A DNA stretch of 64,000 bases from Methanolacinia petrolearia DSM 11571 (GCF_000147875.1 NC_014507.1:62001-126000); one strand, 5' to 3'; positions 53,943 to 63,075 are shown, counted from the stretch's first letter. Translations and numbers: made by a program. Notes: generated by a model from the letters alone, not told the origin.

Positions 53943-54721
53943 TTCTCTCGGGGGACTTCCTCTTTTTTCGTTATTACAAACCGGCAGAAGGGGTCTCCTG
54001 CGGCATAGCAGTGAGTCTCCGTTACGTCGACTTCGTCTCCGGTCTGCCGGGTGAAGACCGCCGTTAAGAGCCCGCAGTCGAAAGAGCATGCCGGTCTTCC
54101 GATCTTCGGGAGGTCCTGGCATTCGTAGCAGTCCGTGACCGTGATGACAAGCTGGTCGCCCTCTTCTATCGTGATCTTTCCGAGCTCGTTCGACCGGAAG
54201 AAATCTGATAGTTTCTTCAGGAACTCCTCGTTCGAGTTGTCGGAGACTATCTTTGCGACCTCGTTTCCCGCCCTGATCCCTGCACTGAAGAGAACCGGCT
54301 CGATGTTGACACCGCTTTGGAGAAGGCTCGTCCGTATAGTATTGAATATCAGCCTGAACACCGAAGCCGGCCTGACCGAATCCCCGAGAACCGGCTGTTC
54401 TTCCCAGCCTGCGGGCATCTGACATACGGGGGCCGCAATAGTCCCGAGATATCGTGCATCGAGGTACAGGAATTTCCGTCTTGCATCGTTTTCATCCGTC
54501 CTTTCGGCCAGGATTCCGTCATCTGTCATATCGCGGAGATGAACCGAGACCGTCGATTTGGCGCGTCCGATCCTACGGACTATATCGTCGAATCTCTGCT
54601 CTCCTGTCATCACCATGCGGAGTATCTCAATGCGTACGGGGCTGTTTACAACGATCGTCCTGCCGTTTTTCAGGAATATGAGGGCATCCGCTTTTTCTTC
54701 AGTCTGCTCCGTCGCTTTCAT
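53939..54721 (-). CDS. msvR: MsvR, redox regulator with V4R domain
   Basis: The 260-residue protein pairs an N-terminal winged helix (about residues 25-90, SPVRIEILRMV, RRIGRAKSTVSVHLRDM) with a C-terminal V4R domain (about 120-250). The V4R part carries several cysteines (TDCYECQD, ACSFDCG, HCYAAGDPFCRF). This is the layout of MsvR, a methanogen regulator whose DNA binding depends on cysteine oxidation. As in Methanothermobacter it is divergent from an F420H2 oxidase gene. A long imperfect inverted repeat in between is its probable operator. Confidence 0.93.
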   Translation of the reverse strand: MKATEQTEEKADALIFLKNGRTIVVNSPVRIEILRMVMTGEQRFDDIVRRIGRAKSTVSVHLRDMTDDGILAERTDENDARRKFLYLDARYLGTIAAPVCQMPAGWEEQPVLGDSVRPASVFRLIFNTIRTSLLQSGVNIEPVLFSAGIRAGNEVAKIVSDNSNEEFLKKLSDFFRSNELGKITIEEGDQLVITVTDCYECQDLPKIGRPACSFDCGLLTAVFTRQTGDEVDVTETHCYAAGDPFCRFVITKKEEVPREN

Positions 54722-54745
54722 CCTTCATGATATATCCCGGGCAAA

Positions 54746-54796
54746 CTTTTTATAGATTCTGTTCGTATACACTAGAATGTTAGTGAATATGCGAAC
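54746..54796. promoter_or_regulatory. Divergent msvR/fprA promoter with inverted-repeat operator
   Basis: CTTTTTATAGA (54746-54756) can act as TATA box for fprA and, read on the other strand (TCTATAAAAAG), for msvR. Downstream on the fprA side an imperfect inverted repeat spans 54761-54796: GTTCGTATACACTA at one end, and TAGTGAATATGCGAAC at the other with two extra bases. It covers the expected fprA start site, so binding there should block fprA and could also control msvR. Confidence 0.75.
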
Positions 54797-54813
54797 AAAA
54801 AGGTGAAAGAAAA

Positions 54814-56028
54814 ATGAAAGTGACTGAACTTGCAAAAGGAGTGTACTGGGTTGGAGCAATAGACTGGAATCTTCGCGATTACCATGGCTACACCCTTCCC
54901 GGAACCACATACAACGCATACCTCGTAATCGGAGAAAAGGTTGCATTGATCGATACGACATACCCCGGCTTCGAAGGCCAGATGCTCGATCATGTGGCGT
55001 CGATAATCGACCCGATGAAGATCGATTATGTGATCGCAAATCACGTCGAGATGGACCATTCCGGAGGTCTCCCTAAGATCGCAAAGATGCTCCCCGGAGT
55101 TCCCATCTACTGTACACAGGCGGGAGTCGAAGGATTCAACCGCCATTACGACACCGAAGGCTGGAATTTCCATGTGATAAAGAACGGTGAGACTCTCGAT
55201 CTCGGCGGAAAGACGCTTGTCTTCCTCGAAGCCCCGATGCTTCACTGGCCCGACTCGATGTTTACGTATCTTGCAGAAGACGAGATCCTCTTCCCCAATG
55301 ACGCGTTCGGCCAGCATATCGCATCTTCCGAGCGTTTCGACGACGAACTCGGCACAGACGAAGCGATGGAGCATGCACAGAAGTTCTTCGCAAACCTCAT
55401 TATCCCGCTCGCCCCGAAGGTCTTAAAGAAGCTCGGCGAAGTCACCGACCTGAAAGTTGGTATCAGGATGGTTGCACCGAGCCACGGCGTGATCTGGAGG
55501 GAGAATGCAATGGGAATCATTACCGCATATGCCAACTGGTCCAACGGAGTGTCAAAGGACAAAGTAACGATTGTCTACGATACAATGCATGGATCGACCA
55601 CAAGAATGGCGACGGCTATCGCAGAGGGAGTTATCGAGGGCGGCTGCGAGGCGAAAGTCTGCATGCTCAAGGACGGAAGATACAAAGGCACCCACAGATC
55701 CGATGTTGTAAAGGAGATCCTTGATTCAAAGGCGGTAATCGTAGGAACGCCGACTCTCCAGGACGAGCCGCTTCCTACTGTTGCCGGGTTCATGAGCTAT
55801 CTCCGCGGCCTCCGCCCAGGGCGGCTTACGCAAAAGAAGAAGGGATTTACATTCGGCTCCCACGGCGGCTCCGGCGGTGCGGTGCGGATAGTCGAAGACG
55901 ACATGAAAAAGGCCGGAATAGAGATATTCAGGGAGCCTATCGAGGTTTACTACAGGCCTGACAAGGATGAGATCGAACTGTGCCGCAGGGCCGGAAAGGA
56001 GATCGCAGAGGCTGTGAGGAATAGCTGA
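54814..56028 (+). CDS. fprA: F420H2 oxidase (A-type flavoprotein)
   Basis: The 404-residue flavodiiron protein reduces O2 to water with F420H2, protecting the methanogen from oxygen. The N-terminal metallo-beta-lactamase-like domain has the diiron ligands NHVEMDHSGG (near residue 80) and LHWPDSM (near residue 148). The C-terminal flavodoxin domain (about 255-400) has the FMN loop YDTMHGSTTRMA. It starts behind AGGTGAAAG. Divergent msvR and the operator between them indicate redox control. NO reduction is a possible second activity of the family. Confidence 0.95.
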   Translation: MKVTELAKGVYWVGAIDWNLRDYHGYTLPGTTYNAYLVIGEKVALIDTTYPGFEGQMLDHVASIIDPMKIDYVIANHVEMDHSGGLPKIAKMLPGVPIYCTQAGVEGFNRHYDTEGWNFHVIKNGETLDLGGKTLVFLEAPMLHWPDSMFTYLAEDEILFPNDAFGQHIASSERFDDELGTDEAMEHAQKFFANLIIPLAPKVLKKLGEVTDLKVGIRMVAPSHGVIWRENAMGIITAYANWSNGVSKDKVTIVYDTMHGSTTRMATAIAEGVIEGGCEAKVCMLKDGRYKGTHRSDVVKEILDSKAVIVGTPTLQDEPLPTVAGFMSYLRGLRPGRLTQKKKGFTFGSHGGSGGAVRIVEDDMKKAGIEIFREPIEVYYRPDKDEIELCRRAGKEIAEAVRNS

Positions 56029-56203
56029 ACACTCTCAACTCACTGTAAGATCACACACCAATAATCCTCCAAGATATATTTTCAGATTCCCCTTAATCTA
56101 GGAATTTATTTGTTTATTTCCTGAAATCCTGATTTATTTTCAGGCAGGCATATACTGTATAGTTGCCTATTACTTCTCTAACTGATCGATGGAGGATGCA
56201 GTC

Positions 56204-56938
56204 ATGAAGAACCAGTACTTCGGCGATTACCGCGATATGTTCAAGTACGATCTGATTCAGGAGGCAATGAAGAAAAATAAAGGCTTTAAGCGTTTTTCAT
56301 TTATCCCGATGCTGACGGATTTCAAAGAGTGCAACGACGGAAACAAACGTTATTATAATTCCGAGAAGATAGAAAAGCGCCCGGGCTCCGGGAACACGGA
56401 TCTTGTTGGTTATCTGCGAGACTATAACGACAAAGTCAGGGATCGGAAGAACAGGGACCTCAGGCATATCAGGGATTATTTCGGTGCCTATATAAATATC
56501 GAAATCTTCGAACCCGACGAACCCATGCAGGGGAAATATTTTGTCAATAAGAACCGGAGTTTGTACTTCCAGGCTATTCCTGACATATATCTTGAATCTG
56601 CACTTGTCTTCGTCGATCCCGACAACGGAATTGAGGTGAAGAATTCATCGAAAAAACACATTCTCTATCAGGAGATTCGATCTCTCTATGAACGGATGAG
56701 CGATGATTCTGTTTTGATGATCTACCAGCACTTCCCCCGGCAGAAACATGAAGAGTATATTGACCGGAGGAAAGAAGAACTCGGGCAAAGAAGTGGATCG
56801 AAATTGAAACCGCTCTGGATCTCGGACAACGAGATAATCTTCTTCTTTCTTTCCAAAGGCCAGGAAGCGAATAATATTATCAGTGGTGTTCTGTCTGATT
56901 ATTCCGGGAAATATCCTGAAAAATGCAGGAATGGCTGA
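56204..56938 (+). CDS. Conserved protein of unknown function (NQYFGD family)
   Basis: The 244-residue protein begins MKNQYFGDYRDMFKYDLI and contains FVDPDNGIEV near residue 136 and YQHFPR near residue 176. I recall these blocks from a widespread family of bacterial and phage proteins of unknown function; the DPDNG block recalls the metal or nucleotide sites of nucleases or methyltransferases. I start at ATG 56204, eight bases after GGAGG; an ATG at 56189 contains that site. It stands alone, with short inverted repeats in the upstream gap (CCTGAAA/TTTTCAGG near 56119-56145). Confidence 0.7.
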   Translation: MKNQYFGDYRDMFKYDLIQEAMKKNKGFKRFSFIPMLTDFKECNDGNKRYYNSEKIEKRPGSGNTDLVGYLRDYNDKVRDRKNRDLRHIRDYFGAYINIEIFEPDEPMQGKYFVNKNRSLYFQAIPDIYLESALVFVDPDNGIEVKNSSKKHILYQEIRSLYERMSDDSVLMIYQHFPRQKHEEYIDRRKEELGQRSGSKLKPLWISDNEIIFFFLSKGQEANNIISGVLSDYSGKYPEKCRNG

Positions 56939-57013
56939 GTATCCCGAATGCCGGAAACGAATTCCGGGATACTAGGTCAGTTTAAAAAGTACCCCGGATA
57001 ATTACTACAATAG

Positions 57014-58300
57014 ATGAAAGACAAAGGCCCCGCCCTTGAACGGACACTCTCGCTGCCCACTGTCGCGATATCCGGGATCGGGATAATTCTCGGGGCCGGC
57101 GTCTATGCACTCATAGGCGAGGCTGCATCGCTGGCGGGAAACGCCCTCTGGCTGTCGTTTCTCTTTTCGGCCCTGATTGCCGCCTTCACCGGACTTTCAT
57201 ATATGGAGCTCTCGTCGATGTTCACCGAGGCGAGCGCCGAGTACGAATACACCCGCCGTTCCTTCGGGGGAACGCTTGCATTCATCATCGGAATAATGGT
57301 CATTCTCTCCGGGATTGTCGGCGCCGCAACTGTCGCACTCGGTTTTGCAGGCTATTTCAGCACATTTACAGGAATTCCGCTTCTTCCGGTCGCCTTCGCC
57401 GTGCTCGTCATATTGTCTGCTGTTATCTTCTCGGGGATCAAACAGTCGGCGGCCGTTGCAATCGTCTTCACCCTGATCGAGGCAGGTGGAATAGTAGGGA
57501 TGATCATAATTGGGCTTCCGTACATCGGTTCGGTCGATTATCTTGCGATTCCGCTCGGAATTGCAGGCGTCTTCCAGGCATCGGCTTTGATATTCTTCGC
57601 TTACCAGGGATTCGAGGAGATTGTCAAACTCTCGGAGGAGACTGTAGAACCCGAGAGAACGATACCGAAAGGGCTGATGATTGCAGTTGTCGTGACCGTC
57701 ATCCTGTATATTGCCGTCTCGATATCGATAGTCAGTATCGGCGGCTATGAAGCGGTTGCAGGCTCCAAAAATCCCTTTGCCATGGTTGCGGAGAACACGT
57801 TTTCCGGGGGCGGGACGGTATTTACGATAATCGCACTCTTCGCTACAGCAAATACCGCACTCCTTATGATGCTCGCATCTTCGAGGATTCTTTACGGGAT
57901 GGCAAAGAGGAAACGCATGCCCGGAAAGTTTGCATGGATCTCTCCGCGAACAAAAACACCTGTCTGGTCAGTTGCAGCCGTCCTTCTGGTCTCCCTGGTC
58001 TTCCTTCTTCCGGGAGAGATCCGTGACGTCGCACTTATAGCAAACTTCACCCTCTTCTTCACGTTTGTGGTGATAAACGCAGCCGTGATAGCGCTGAGGT
58101 TCAAAATGCCGGAAAAGAGCAGGCCTTACAGGGTGCCGTTTACGATCGGAAAGGTTCCTGTTCCGGCTGTTTTGGGGATATTTACGTGCCTCTTCTTCCT
58201 CTCGGTGATGGATCCTGTGATACTCGGTGTAGGTGTAGTCCTGACCGTTGTTGCGGCTGCAGGTTCATATCTGTTCCCTGAGAAGAAGGAATCTGTTTAG
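57014..58300 (+). CDS. APC-superfamily amino acid permease
   Basis: The 428-residue protein has 12 membrane helices. It shows the APC pattern of an unwound first helix with a GxG motif (SGIGIILGAGVYALIGEAA, about residues 19-37), and FFAYQGFEEIVKLSEE near residue 200 in helix 6. It should import an amino acid or related compound; the substrate cannot be read. It is convergent with the ribonucleotide reductase gene, with about 20 bases between the stops. Confidence 0.9.
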   Translation: MKDKGPALERTLSLPTVAISGIGIILGAGVYALIGEAASLAGNALWLSFLFSALIAAFTGLSYMELSSMFTEASAEYEYTRRSFGGTLAFIIGIMVILSGIVGAATVALGFAGYFSTFTGIPLLPVAFAVLVILSAVIFSGIKQSAAVAIVFTLIEAGGIVGMIIIGLPYIGSVDYLAIPLGIAGVFQASALIFFAYQGFEEIVKLSEETVEPERTIPKGLMIAVVVTVILYIAVSISIVSIGGYEAVAGSKNPFAMVAENTFSGGGTVFTIIALFATANTALLMMLASSRILYGMAKRKRMPGKFAWISPRTKTPVWSVAAVLLVSLVFLLPGEIRDVALIANFTLFFTFVVINAAVIALRFKMPEKSRPYRVPFTIGKVPVPAVLGIFTCLFFLSVMDPVILGVGVVLTVVAAAGSYLFPEKKESV

Positions 58301-58322
58301 ACGTTTAGATCCTGAATATTCG

Positions 58323-60023
58323 CTAACAATGGCCGTCACCGAACTTCCCGAGGCACAAAACGGCGTCCTTCCTACTTGAGGTCCGGTATATTGTTATACC
58401 CTTGAGCCTGCATCTCCACGCAAAGAGAAGGGCCTCCGAGATCTCGTTCTTTGTCGAGGTTCCCGGCATGTTTATCGTCTTCGAAATAGAGGCGTGCACA
58501 TGCTCCTGGAATGCCGCCTGCATCAGGATGTGGTCCCGCCACCTGATATCCAGGGCAGTTGTAAATATTTTGGTGAACGAGTCGGGGAGCCACCCGATGT
58601 CCTGGACTGTTCCTGTCTCGTGGACGTGGGAGAGCACCTCCCCGACTCTTCTCTCCCTCTCCTCCGGGTTGGGAAACAGCTTTCCGGCGACGGTTTCGAG
58701 CTCTTTTTTGAACAGGGGGTGAACCATCCTGAAAGACTCGCCCGCTGTATTCATTCTCGTATACGAATAGGAAAATACCGGTTCTATTCCGCTCGAGCAC
58801 TCTGCAATTATCGATATGGAGCCGGTGGGCGCAATGGTCGTGAGTGCGGCGTTCCTGACCATCTTTCCGTTTTTCTCCCATACGCTCCCTTTCCAGGCGG
58901 GGAAGGGGCCTTTCTCCTCTGCAAGCCTGCCGGATTCCGAGACTGCGGTTTCGGCAACGAACTGCATTATACTCCCGCAGTACTTCCTTCCTTCGGGCGA
59001 ATCGTAGGGTATCCTGCGCATGATTAGGGCGTCGTGGACTCCCATGAGACCAAGGCCGACCTTTCTCGTCCTCTTCGTCGCCTCCTCGATCTCCGGTATC
59101 GGGTACCTGTTTTTGTCGATGATCCTGTCGAGGAATTTCACTGCAGTTCTGATTGTCTTTTCCAGCGAAGCAAGATCAGTCTCTCCTTTTTCATCGATAA
59201 ACTTCGACAGGTTGATCGATCCCAGGACGCAGCTTTCGAATGGAAGCAACGGCTGCTCTCCGCATGGGTTGGTGGCATTGATATTTCCGAGCGCCGGGGT
59301 CATGTTTTTGCGGTTGATCTCGTCGTAGAATAGCAGGCCCGGTTCGCCGTTTCTCCAGATCCCTTCGGTTATGCCGTTCCAGATGTCGCCGACAGTAATC
59401 TCTTCGGCCGTCTCCTCCCGTGTTATCCAGACCCTGTCGAACCTTCCGGCCTCCACAAGCCCCATGAACCTGTCGGTGACCATGACGGATATGTTGAAGT
59501 TCGCGATGTCCCCTTCCCTTGTCTTCGAATTTATGAACTTCAATATATCGGGGTGGTCGACGTTGAGTATGCCCATATTAGCCCCTCTCCGCCTGCCGCC
59601 CTGGCGGATGACCCCGGTAACGGCGTCAAAGGCCTTCATGAAGGAAACCGGGCCCGATGCTACACCCTCCGATGATTCTACGAATGCGCCTTCCGGGCGT
59701 ATGTTCGAGAAGTTATAGCCGGTACCGCCGCCGCTTTTATGGATCATCGCCCCCCATTTCATGGCGTCGAAGATCTCGGTTATCGAGTCTCCGACATAGA
59801 GAGTAAAGCATGCCGCAAGCTGATTCATGTCCGTTCCGGCGTTCATCAGTGTGGGCGAATTCGGGAGGAACCTGAGAGTATTCATCATATCGAAATATTC
59901 TGCCTCTTCTTCCGGGGAGTCGGCTATTGCGCCTGCCACCCTGCGGCAGAGCTCGTCGAAGCTCTTCTCATCGTCCCTGTAATATCTCAGCATGAGTATT
60001 CTCTCTGCGGCTTCGCCGGTCAT
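58323..60023 (-). CDS. nrdJ: Class II (cobalamin-dependent) ribonucleotide reductase
   Basis: The 566-residue enzyme reduces ribonucleotides with adenosylcobalamin. The N-terminal SPTLMNAGT and CFTL block (first active cysteine), the HKSGGGTGYNFS glycine motif, NPCGEQPL (with the radical cysteine) and APTGSISIIAECSSGIEP are all present. No ATP-cone domain precedes the core. The C-terminus is short and ends with a cysteine pair (CLGKFGDGHC), which could serve as the redox relay. It is divergent from the JAMM-like gene at 60079 across about 55 bases. Confidence 0.93.
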   Translation of the reverse strand: MTGEAAERILMLRYYRDDEKSFDELCRRVAGAIADSPEEEAEYFDMMNTLRFLPNSPTLMNAGTDMNQLAACFTLYVGDSITEIFDAMKWGAMIHKSGGGTGYNFSNIRPEGAFVESSEGVASGPVSFMKAFDAVTGVIRQGGRRRGANMGILNVDHPDILKFINSKTREGDIANFNISVMVTDRFMGLVEAGRFDRVWITREETAEEITVGDIWNGITEGIWRNGEPGLLFYDEINRKNMTPALGNINATNPCGEQPLLPFESCVLGSINLSKFIDEKGETDLASLEKTIRTAVKFLDRIIDKNRYPIPEIEEATKRTRKVGLGLMGVHDALIMRRIPYDSPEGRKYCGSIMQFVAETAVSESGRLAEEKGPFPAWKGSVWEKNGKMVRNAALTTIAPTGSISIIAECSSGIEPVFSYSYTRMNTAGESFRMVHPLFKKELETVAGKLFPNPEERERRVGEVLSHVHETGTVQDIGWLPDSFTKIFTTALDIRWRDHILMQAAFQEHVHASISKTINMPGTSTKNEISEALLFAWRCRLKGITIYRTSSRKDAVLCLGKFGDGHC

Positions 60024-60078
60024 GTTATGTCTCCTTTACCACTCTTATCTTCGGATAAATCTTTATCTTTTCCCCGAC

Positions 60079-60603
60079 ATGATCGGATTGCCGGGTTACT
60101 GGCAGGATGATACAATAGCAGAAGATGCAGATTCCGGTTTATTGCCCGGAATTGAAGAGTTCGAGCGGACTATCAGTATGAATAACGAAAAAGAAGGAGA
60201 AGTGGCGGCGGCCTTCAGTCCCGACGGGCGGCTCATGTGTTTCTTTGCCGGATTTTCGGCCCTGATGGTAGATGAGACCGAATGCCCGACTGTACGGGGA
60301 AGCATCCTGACACATAACCACATCTCCGATACAGCGTTTTCAATGCATGACATAAAGGAAGCTTCTGAGCTTGGTTTGACAGAACTCAGGGTTGTGGGGC
60401 CGTCCGGGTGGCATTCGATGAAACCGGGTCCGGAGGGGTGGCCGTCACCCGTTGAAATTTCGTCAGCCTATGCAAGAATATCATCGGAAGTCGCTTCCCT
60501 TCCCGGAGAAGGGAGTATGAGGGAGAATTCTATCCTAATTTGCGAAAGACTTGCGGATGAACTCGGCCTGATCTATGAAGGAGGGGCTTTTGATGTACCA
60601 TGA
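60079..60603 (+). CDS. JAMM/MPN-like protein
   Basis: The 174-residue protein contains HNHISDTAFSMHD (about residues 79-91), with the same H-x-H-x7-S-x2-D spacing as the JAMM motif in the gene at 41685, and an upstream glutamate block (EGEVAAAFSPDGRLM) in the place of the JAMM glutamate. The usual proline after the second histidine is isoleucine. I start at ATG 60079; the longer frame would run into the nrdJ gene. The target is unknown: isopeptidase, RadC-like or non-catalytic are all possible. Confidence 0.65.
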   Translation: MIGLPGYWQDDTIAEDADSGLLPGIEEFERTISMNNEKEGEVAAAFSPDGRLMCFFAGFSALMVDETECPTVRGSILTHNHISDTAFSMHDIKEASELGLTELRVVGPSGWHSMKPGPEGWPSPVEISSAYARISSEVASLPGEGSMRENSILICERLADELGLIYEGGAFDVP

Positions 60604-60653
60604 TCCTGTTGGAATGGAATAATTAAATATTCGTCTGAACGACCTCATAAATA

Positions 60654-61103
60654 ATGAAAAAGCACTATATCCCCCCAAATTATTTTTATCTTGCTCTAAT
60701 CCTGACAGCTCTCCCGGGATGTCTCTTTCCGCAGTTCAATATTATCACATATCCTTTCAATCTCCCCGGGTTCATTGTCGTAGCCATTGGGGTGCTGGTT
60801 ACGTATGTCTCATGGAAGGTCTTCATAGATCACGGGACGTCCGAATCTTACCGCAAAGATGCAACCTGCCTAGTCTCGGACGGACTTTATGCATACAGCA
60901 GAAATCCTATGTATATAGGCATGATTCTGATTGTTCTCGGCCTGTGGATATGTATGATGATGAATCTTCTTGCACTCGCCGGACCGGTCTTTCTTTTCCT
61001 TGTGCTAAACTTCAGGTTCATACCATACGAGGAAAGCGTGATGTCCGGGCAGTTCGGAGAGGAATTCACGGCATACATGAAAAAAGTCCGGAGATGGCTG
61101 TAA
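60654..61103 (+). CDS. Isoprenylcysteine/phospholipid methyltransferase-like membrane protein
   Basis: The 149-residue protein has four helices and the ICMT/PEMT C-terminal pattern: LYAYSRNPMYIGMILIVLG (about residues 78-96) for SAM binding and the end PYEESVMSGQFGEEFTAYMKKVRRW. Family members methylate lipids or prenylated cysteines with SAM; the archaeal substrate is unknown. It stands alone between the JAMM-like gene and the XTP pyrophosphatase gene. Confidence 0.85.
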   Translation: MKKHYIPPNYFYLALILTALPGCLFPQFNIITYPFNLPGFIVVAIGVLVTYVSWKVFIDHGTSESYRKDATCLVSDGLYAYSRNPMYIGMILIVLGLWICMMMNLLALAGPVFLFLVLNFRFIPYEESVMSGQFGEEFTAYMKKVRRWL

Positions 61104-61181
61104 CTTCACTGGGCTGAAACCGGGTTTCATCCGTCTTCTTTTTTGAATGCTGTTAATAGAAATCAGGTTCAAATCTCATCG

Positions 61182-61730
61182 ATGAATCTTAAGGTTGTCA
61201 CCGGAAATCCGAACAAGGTGAAGGAGGTCGCGGCCTATTTCGGGGAGTTTGTGGTTGTCGAGCATGTAAAACTCGATCTTCCCGAGTACAGGGGCGACGA
61301 TGTGGGAGAGATCGCCCGCGGAAAGGCGAAGGTCGCATATGAAGCGGTGGGAGAGCCGCTTATCGTGGATGATACCGGATTTTATATACGGGCTCTGAAC
61401 GGATTTCCCGGTGCATATGCGGCTTTTGTTCTCGATACTATCGGAATGGAAGGTGTCCTTAAGCTCATGGAGAGTAAGCCCGAACGGAGCGCTTACTTCG
61501 AGACGGCGATAGCGTATGCCGATGAAAAAGGGATCTTCATCTTCAAGGGAAGAGTCGAAGGCGAGATCATGACCTCACCACGGGGCAAAGAGGGTTTCGG
61601 CTACGATCCCGTGTTCAGCGTCGGAGGGAAGACCCTTGCGGAGATCCCGCTCACGGAGAAGTCTGCAATATCCCATCGCGGCAGGGCGCTTGAAGAGTTT
61701 AAAAAATGGTTTGTTGAAAACAGGCTGTAA
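61182..61730 (+). CDS. XTP/dITP pyrophosphatase (Ham1/RdgB)
   Basis: The 182-residue enzyme hydrolyses non-canonical purine triphosphates such as XTP and ITP to monophosphates, which keeps them out of DNA and RNA. The substrate motifs TGNPNKVKEV (residues 6-15), VDDTGFYI, GFPGAYAAF, GFGYDPVF and ISHRGRAL are intact. I start at ATG 61182, where the family begins; an in-frame start at 61143 would add 13 residues. It is convergent with the Er-VIT1 gene, with eight bases between. Confidence 0.95.
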   Translation: MNLKVVTGNPNKVKEVAAYFGEFVVVEHVKLDLPEYRGDDVGEIARGKAKVAYEAVGEPLIVDDTGFYIRALNGFPGAYAAFVLDTIGMEGVLKLMESKPERSAYFETAIAYADEKGIFIFKGRVEGEIMTSPRGKEGFGYDPVFSVGGKTLAEIPLTEKSAISHRGRALEEFKKWFVENRL

Positions 61731-61738
61731 TAACCCTT

Positions 61739-62620
61739 TCATATATCCACACCAAATACAATCTTTACCACAGCTCCGAGGACGAATGAAAGCCCGGCAA
61801 CCCCGAGACTGATCGCCGCCATCTCCATGAACCTTCTTTTGAAGTCCAGGTCCTTCGCCACTGAGATGTAGAAGTTGAAGACGAATATTATTATTATGCC
61901 TGTTATTATCGTGACCGCCAGTGCGACTGCGTAATTTCCGAATATAAAATACGGCAGTATGAGCAGGAATACGGTCAGTATATATGCTGCGCCGGTGTAT
62001 GATGCGGCCCTGAACGGGTCTTTTTCTCCTCCGCCGTCCGCCTTTTCGGACAGGTACTCAGATGCCGCCATCGAAAGAGCTGCGGCAATACCAGTGATAA
62101 GCCCGATGGCGCCGATCAGGGCTGTATTCTGGAGAGCGAACGAAAAACCCGCAAGTGCCCCTGTAAGCTCGACGAGTGCGTCGTTTAACCCGAGAACGAC
62201 AGACCCCATATAGCCGAGCTTCTCCTCGTTGATCATGTCGGCGAGTTCGAGCTCGTGCCTCTCTTCGTCTGCGAGAATCCTGCTGATCTCGGGGAATTTC
62301 TCTTTTATCTCAGAATAACCCGACTGGGCCCGGTTTTCTCCTTTCTCCATCAGTTTGATCGTAAAGGTAAGTCCGAAGACCCTTGCCATTGTAGTAAACC
62401 AGAGTATTCTTCTTTTGTCCGGCGAAAACTCCTTCCCTGTAATTTTTTTTATGATATTATAATGCTTCAGCTCGTCGCCGGCGATCCTCCCGAGCACCTC
62501 TTTGTTGTGGGGATCCTTTTCCTTCTCTGCCAGTTTTTCATATATCAGGTGTTCGGTTATCTCGTTCTTCTGAAAATGGTCGAGAATCCCTGAGATATCC
62601 TTTGAAAATCCGCTTTCCAT
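61739..62620 (-). CDS. Erythrin-VIT1 iron/manganese transporter
   Basis: The 293-residue protein fuses an N-terminal ferritin-like domain (about residues 1-130, with E-x-x-H type ligands in AGDELKHYN and DEERHELELADM) to a VIT1/CCC1 transporter with five helices (LGLNDALVELTGALAGFSFAL near residue 143; AASEYLSEKADGG). Bacterial relatives (MbfA) export iron under peroxide stress. A role in iron homeostasis is consistent with the oxygen-defence genes msvR and fprA in this window, though they are 6 kb away. Confidence 0.88.
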   Translation of the reverse strand: MESGFSKDISGILDHFQKNEITEHLIYEKLAEKEKDPHNKEVLGRIAGDELKHYNIIKKITGKEFSPDKRRILWFTTMARVFGLTFTIKLMEKGENRAQSGYSEIKEKFPEISRILADEERHELELADMINEEKLGYMGSVVLGLNDALVELTGALAGFSFALQNTALIGAIGLITGIAAALSMAASEYLSEKADGGGEKDPFRAASYTGAAYILTVFLLILPYFIFGNYAVALAVTIITGIIIIFVFNFYISVAKDLDFKRRFMEMAAISLGVAGLSFVLGAVVKIVFGVDI

Positions 62621-62706
62621 CTTAGATTATCTTTGTCCTGCCGCCCGATAACCTTTTTTCGTCGTCGTCCGGGATCTGTTCTTAGGATCTGCCTGCGATT
62701 CGCTCC

Positions 62707-62727
62707 AATGCCGTTTCTGCCGGCATT
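62707..62727. repeat. Perfect 7-bp hairpin AATGCCG/CGGCATT
   Basis: A seven-base loop separates the arms in the gap between the Er-VIT1 start and the L40e gene. It lies about 90 bases behind the Er-VIT1 ATG and could be an operator of that gene; the L40e TATA box lies well downstream at 62810-62818. The rest of the 225-base gap shows no gene. Confidence 0.4.
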
Positions 62728-62809
62728 ATCTCAGAAGATACTTCTTGGTTATGTTTCCGGGTCGCTGCAGATCCCTTTCGAATCCAAACTGTTAATATCT
62801 CCCGCATCG

Positions 62810-62818
62810 TTATATATA
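62810..62818 (+). promoter_or_regulatory. TATA box of the L40e gene
   Basis: TTATATATA stands about 30 bases before the ATG at 62847, predicting a leader of only about ten bases. Confidence 0.65.
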
Positions 62819-62846
62819 GAACCGATATTAAGGGGATATACCAGAA

Positions 62847-62993
62847 ATGGCAAGATTCGCAGAGGCCGAAGCAAGGCTCTTAAATGTCAAGATATGCATG
62901 AAATGCAACGCAAGGAACCCAATTCGCGCAACAAAATGCCGCAAGTGCGGCGGTTCGGAGCTTCGCCCGAAGTCCAAGGAAAGAAAAGGATAG
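62847..62993 (+). CDS. rpl40e: Ribosomal protein L40e
   Basis: A 48-residue large-subunit zinc protein ([12 protein letters not shown] start) with the C4 site CMKCN...CRKCGG at residues 17-34 and a basic tail. As with S27ae, the eukaryotic form is fused to ubiquitin. It has its own TATA box and is followed by T-rich sequence (ATTTTTTCC, then ACTTTTTTTGC) as terminator. Confidence 0.96.
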   Translation: MARFAEAEARLLNVKICMKCNARNPIRATKCRKCGGSELRPKSKERKG

Positions 62994-63075
62994 TATTTTT
63001 TCCGGAATCTATACTTTTTTTGCAGAATTATTTTATTATATCTGGATGCGGTGGTAATTCGCGGCCGCAGATCAT

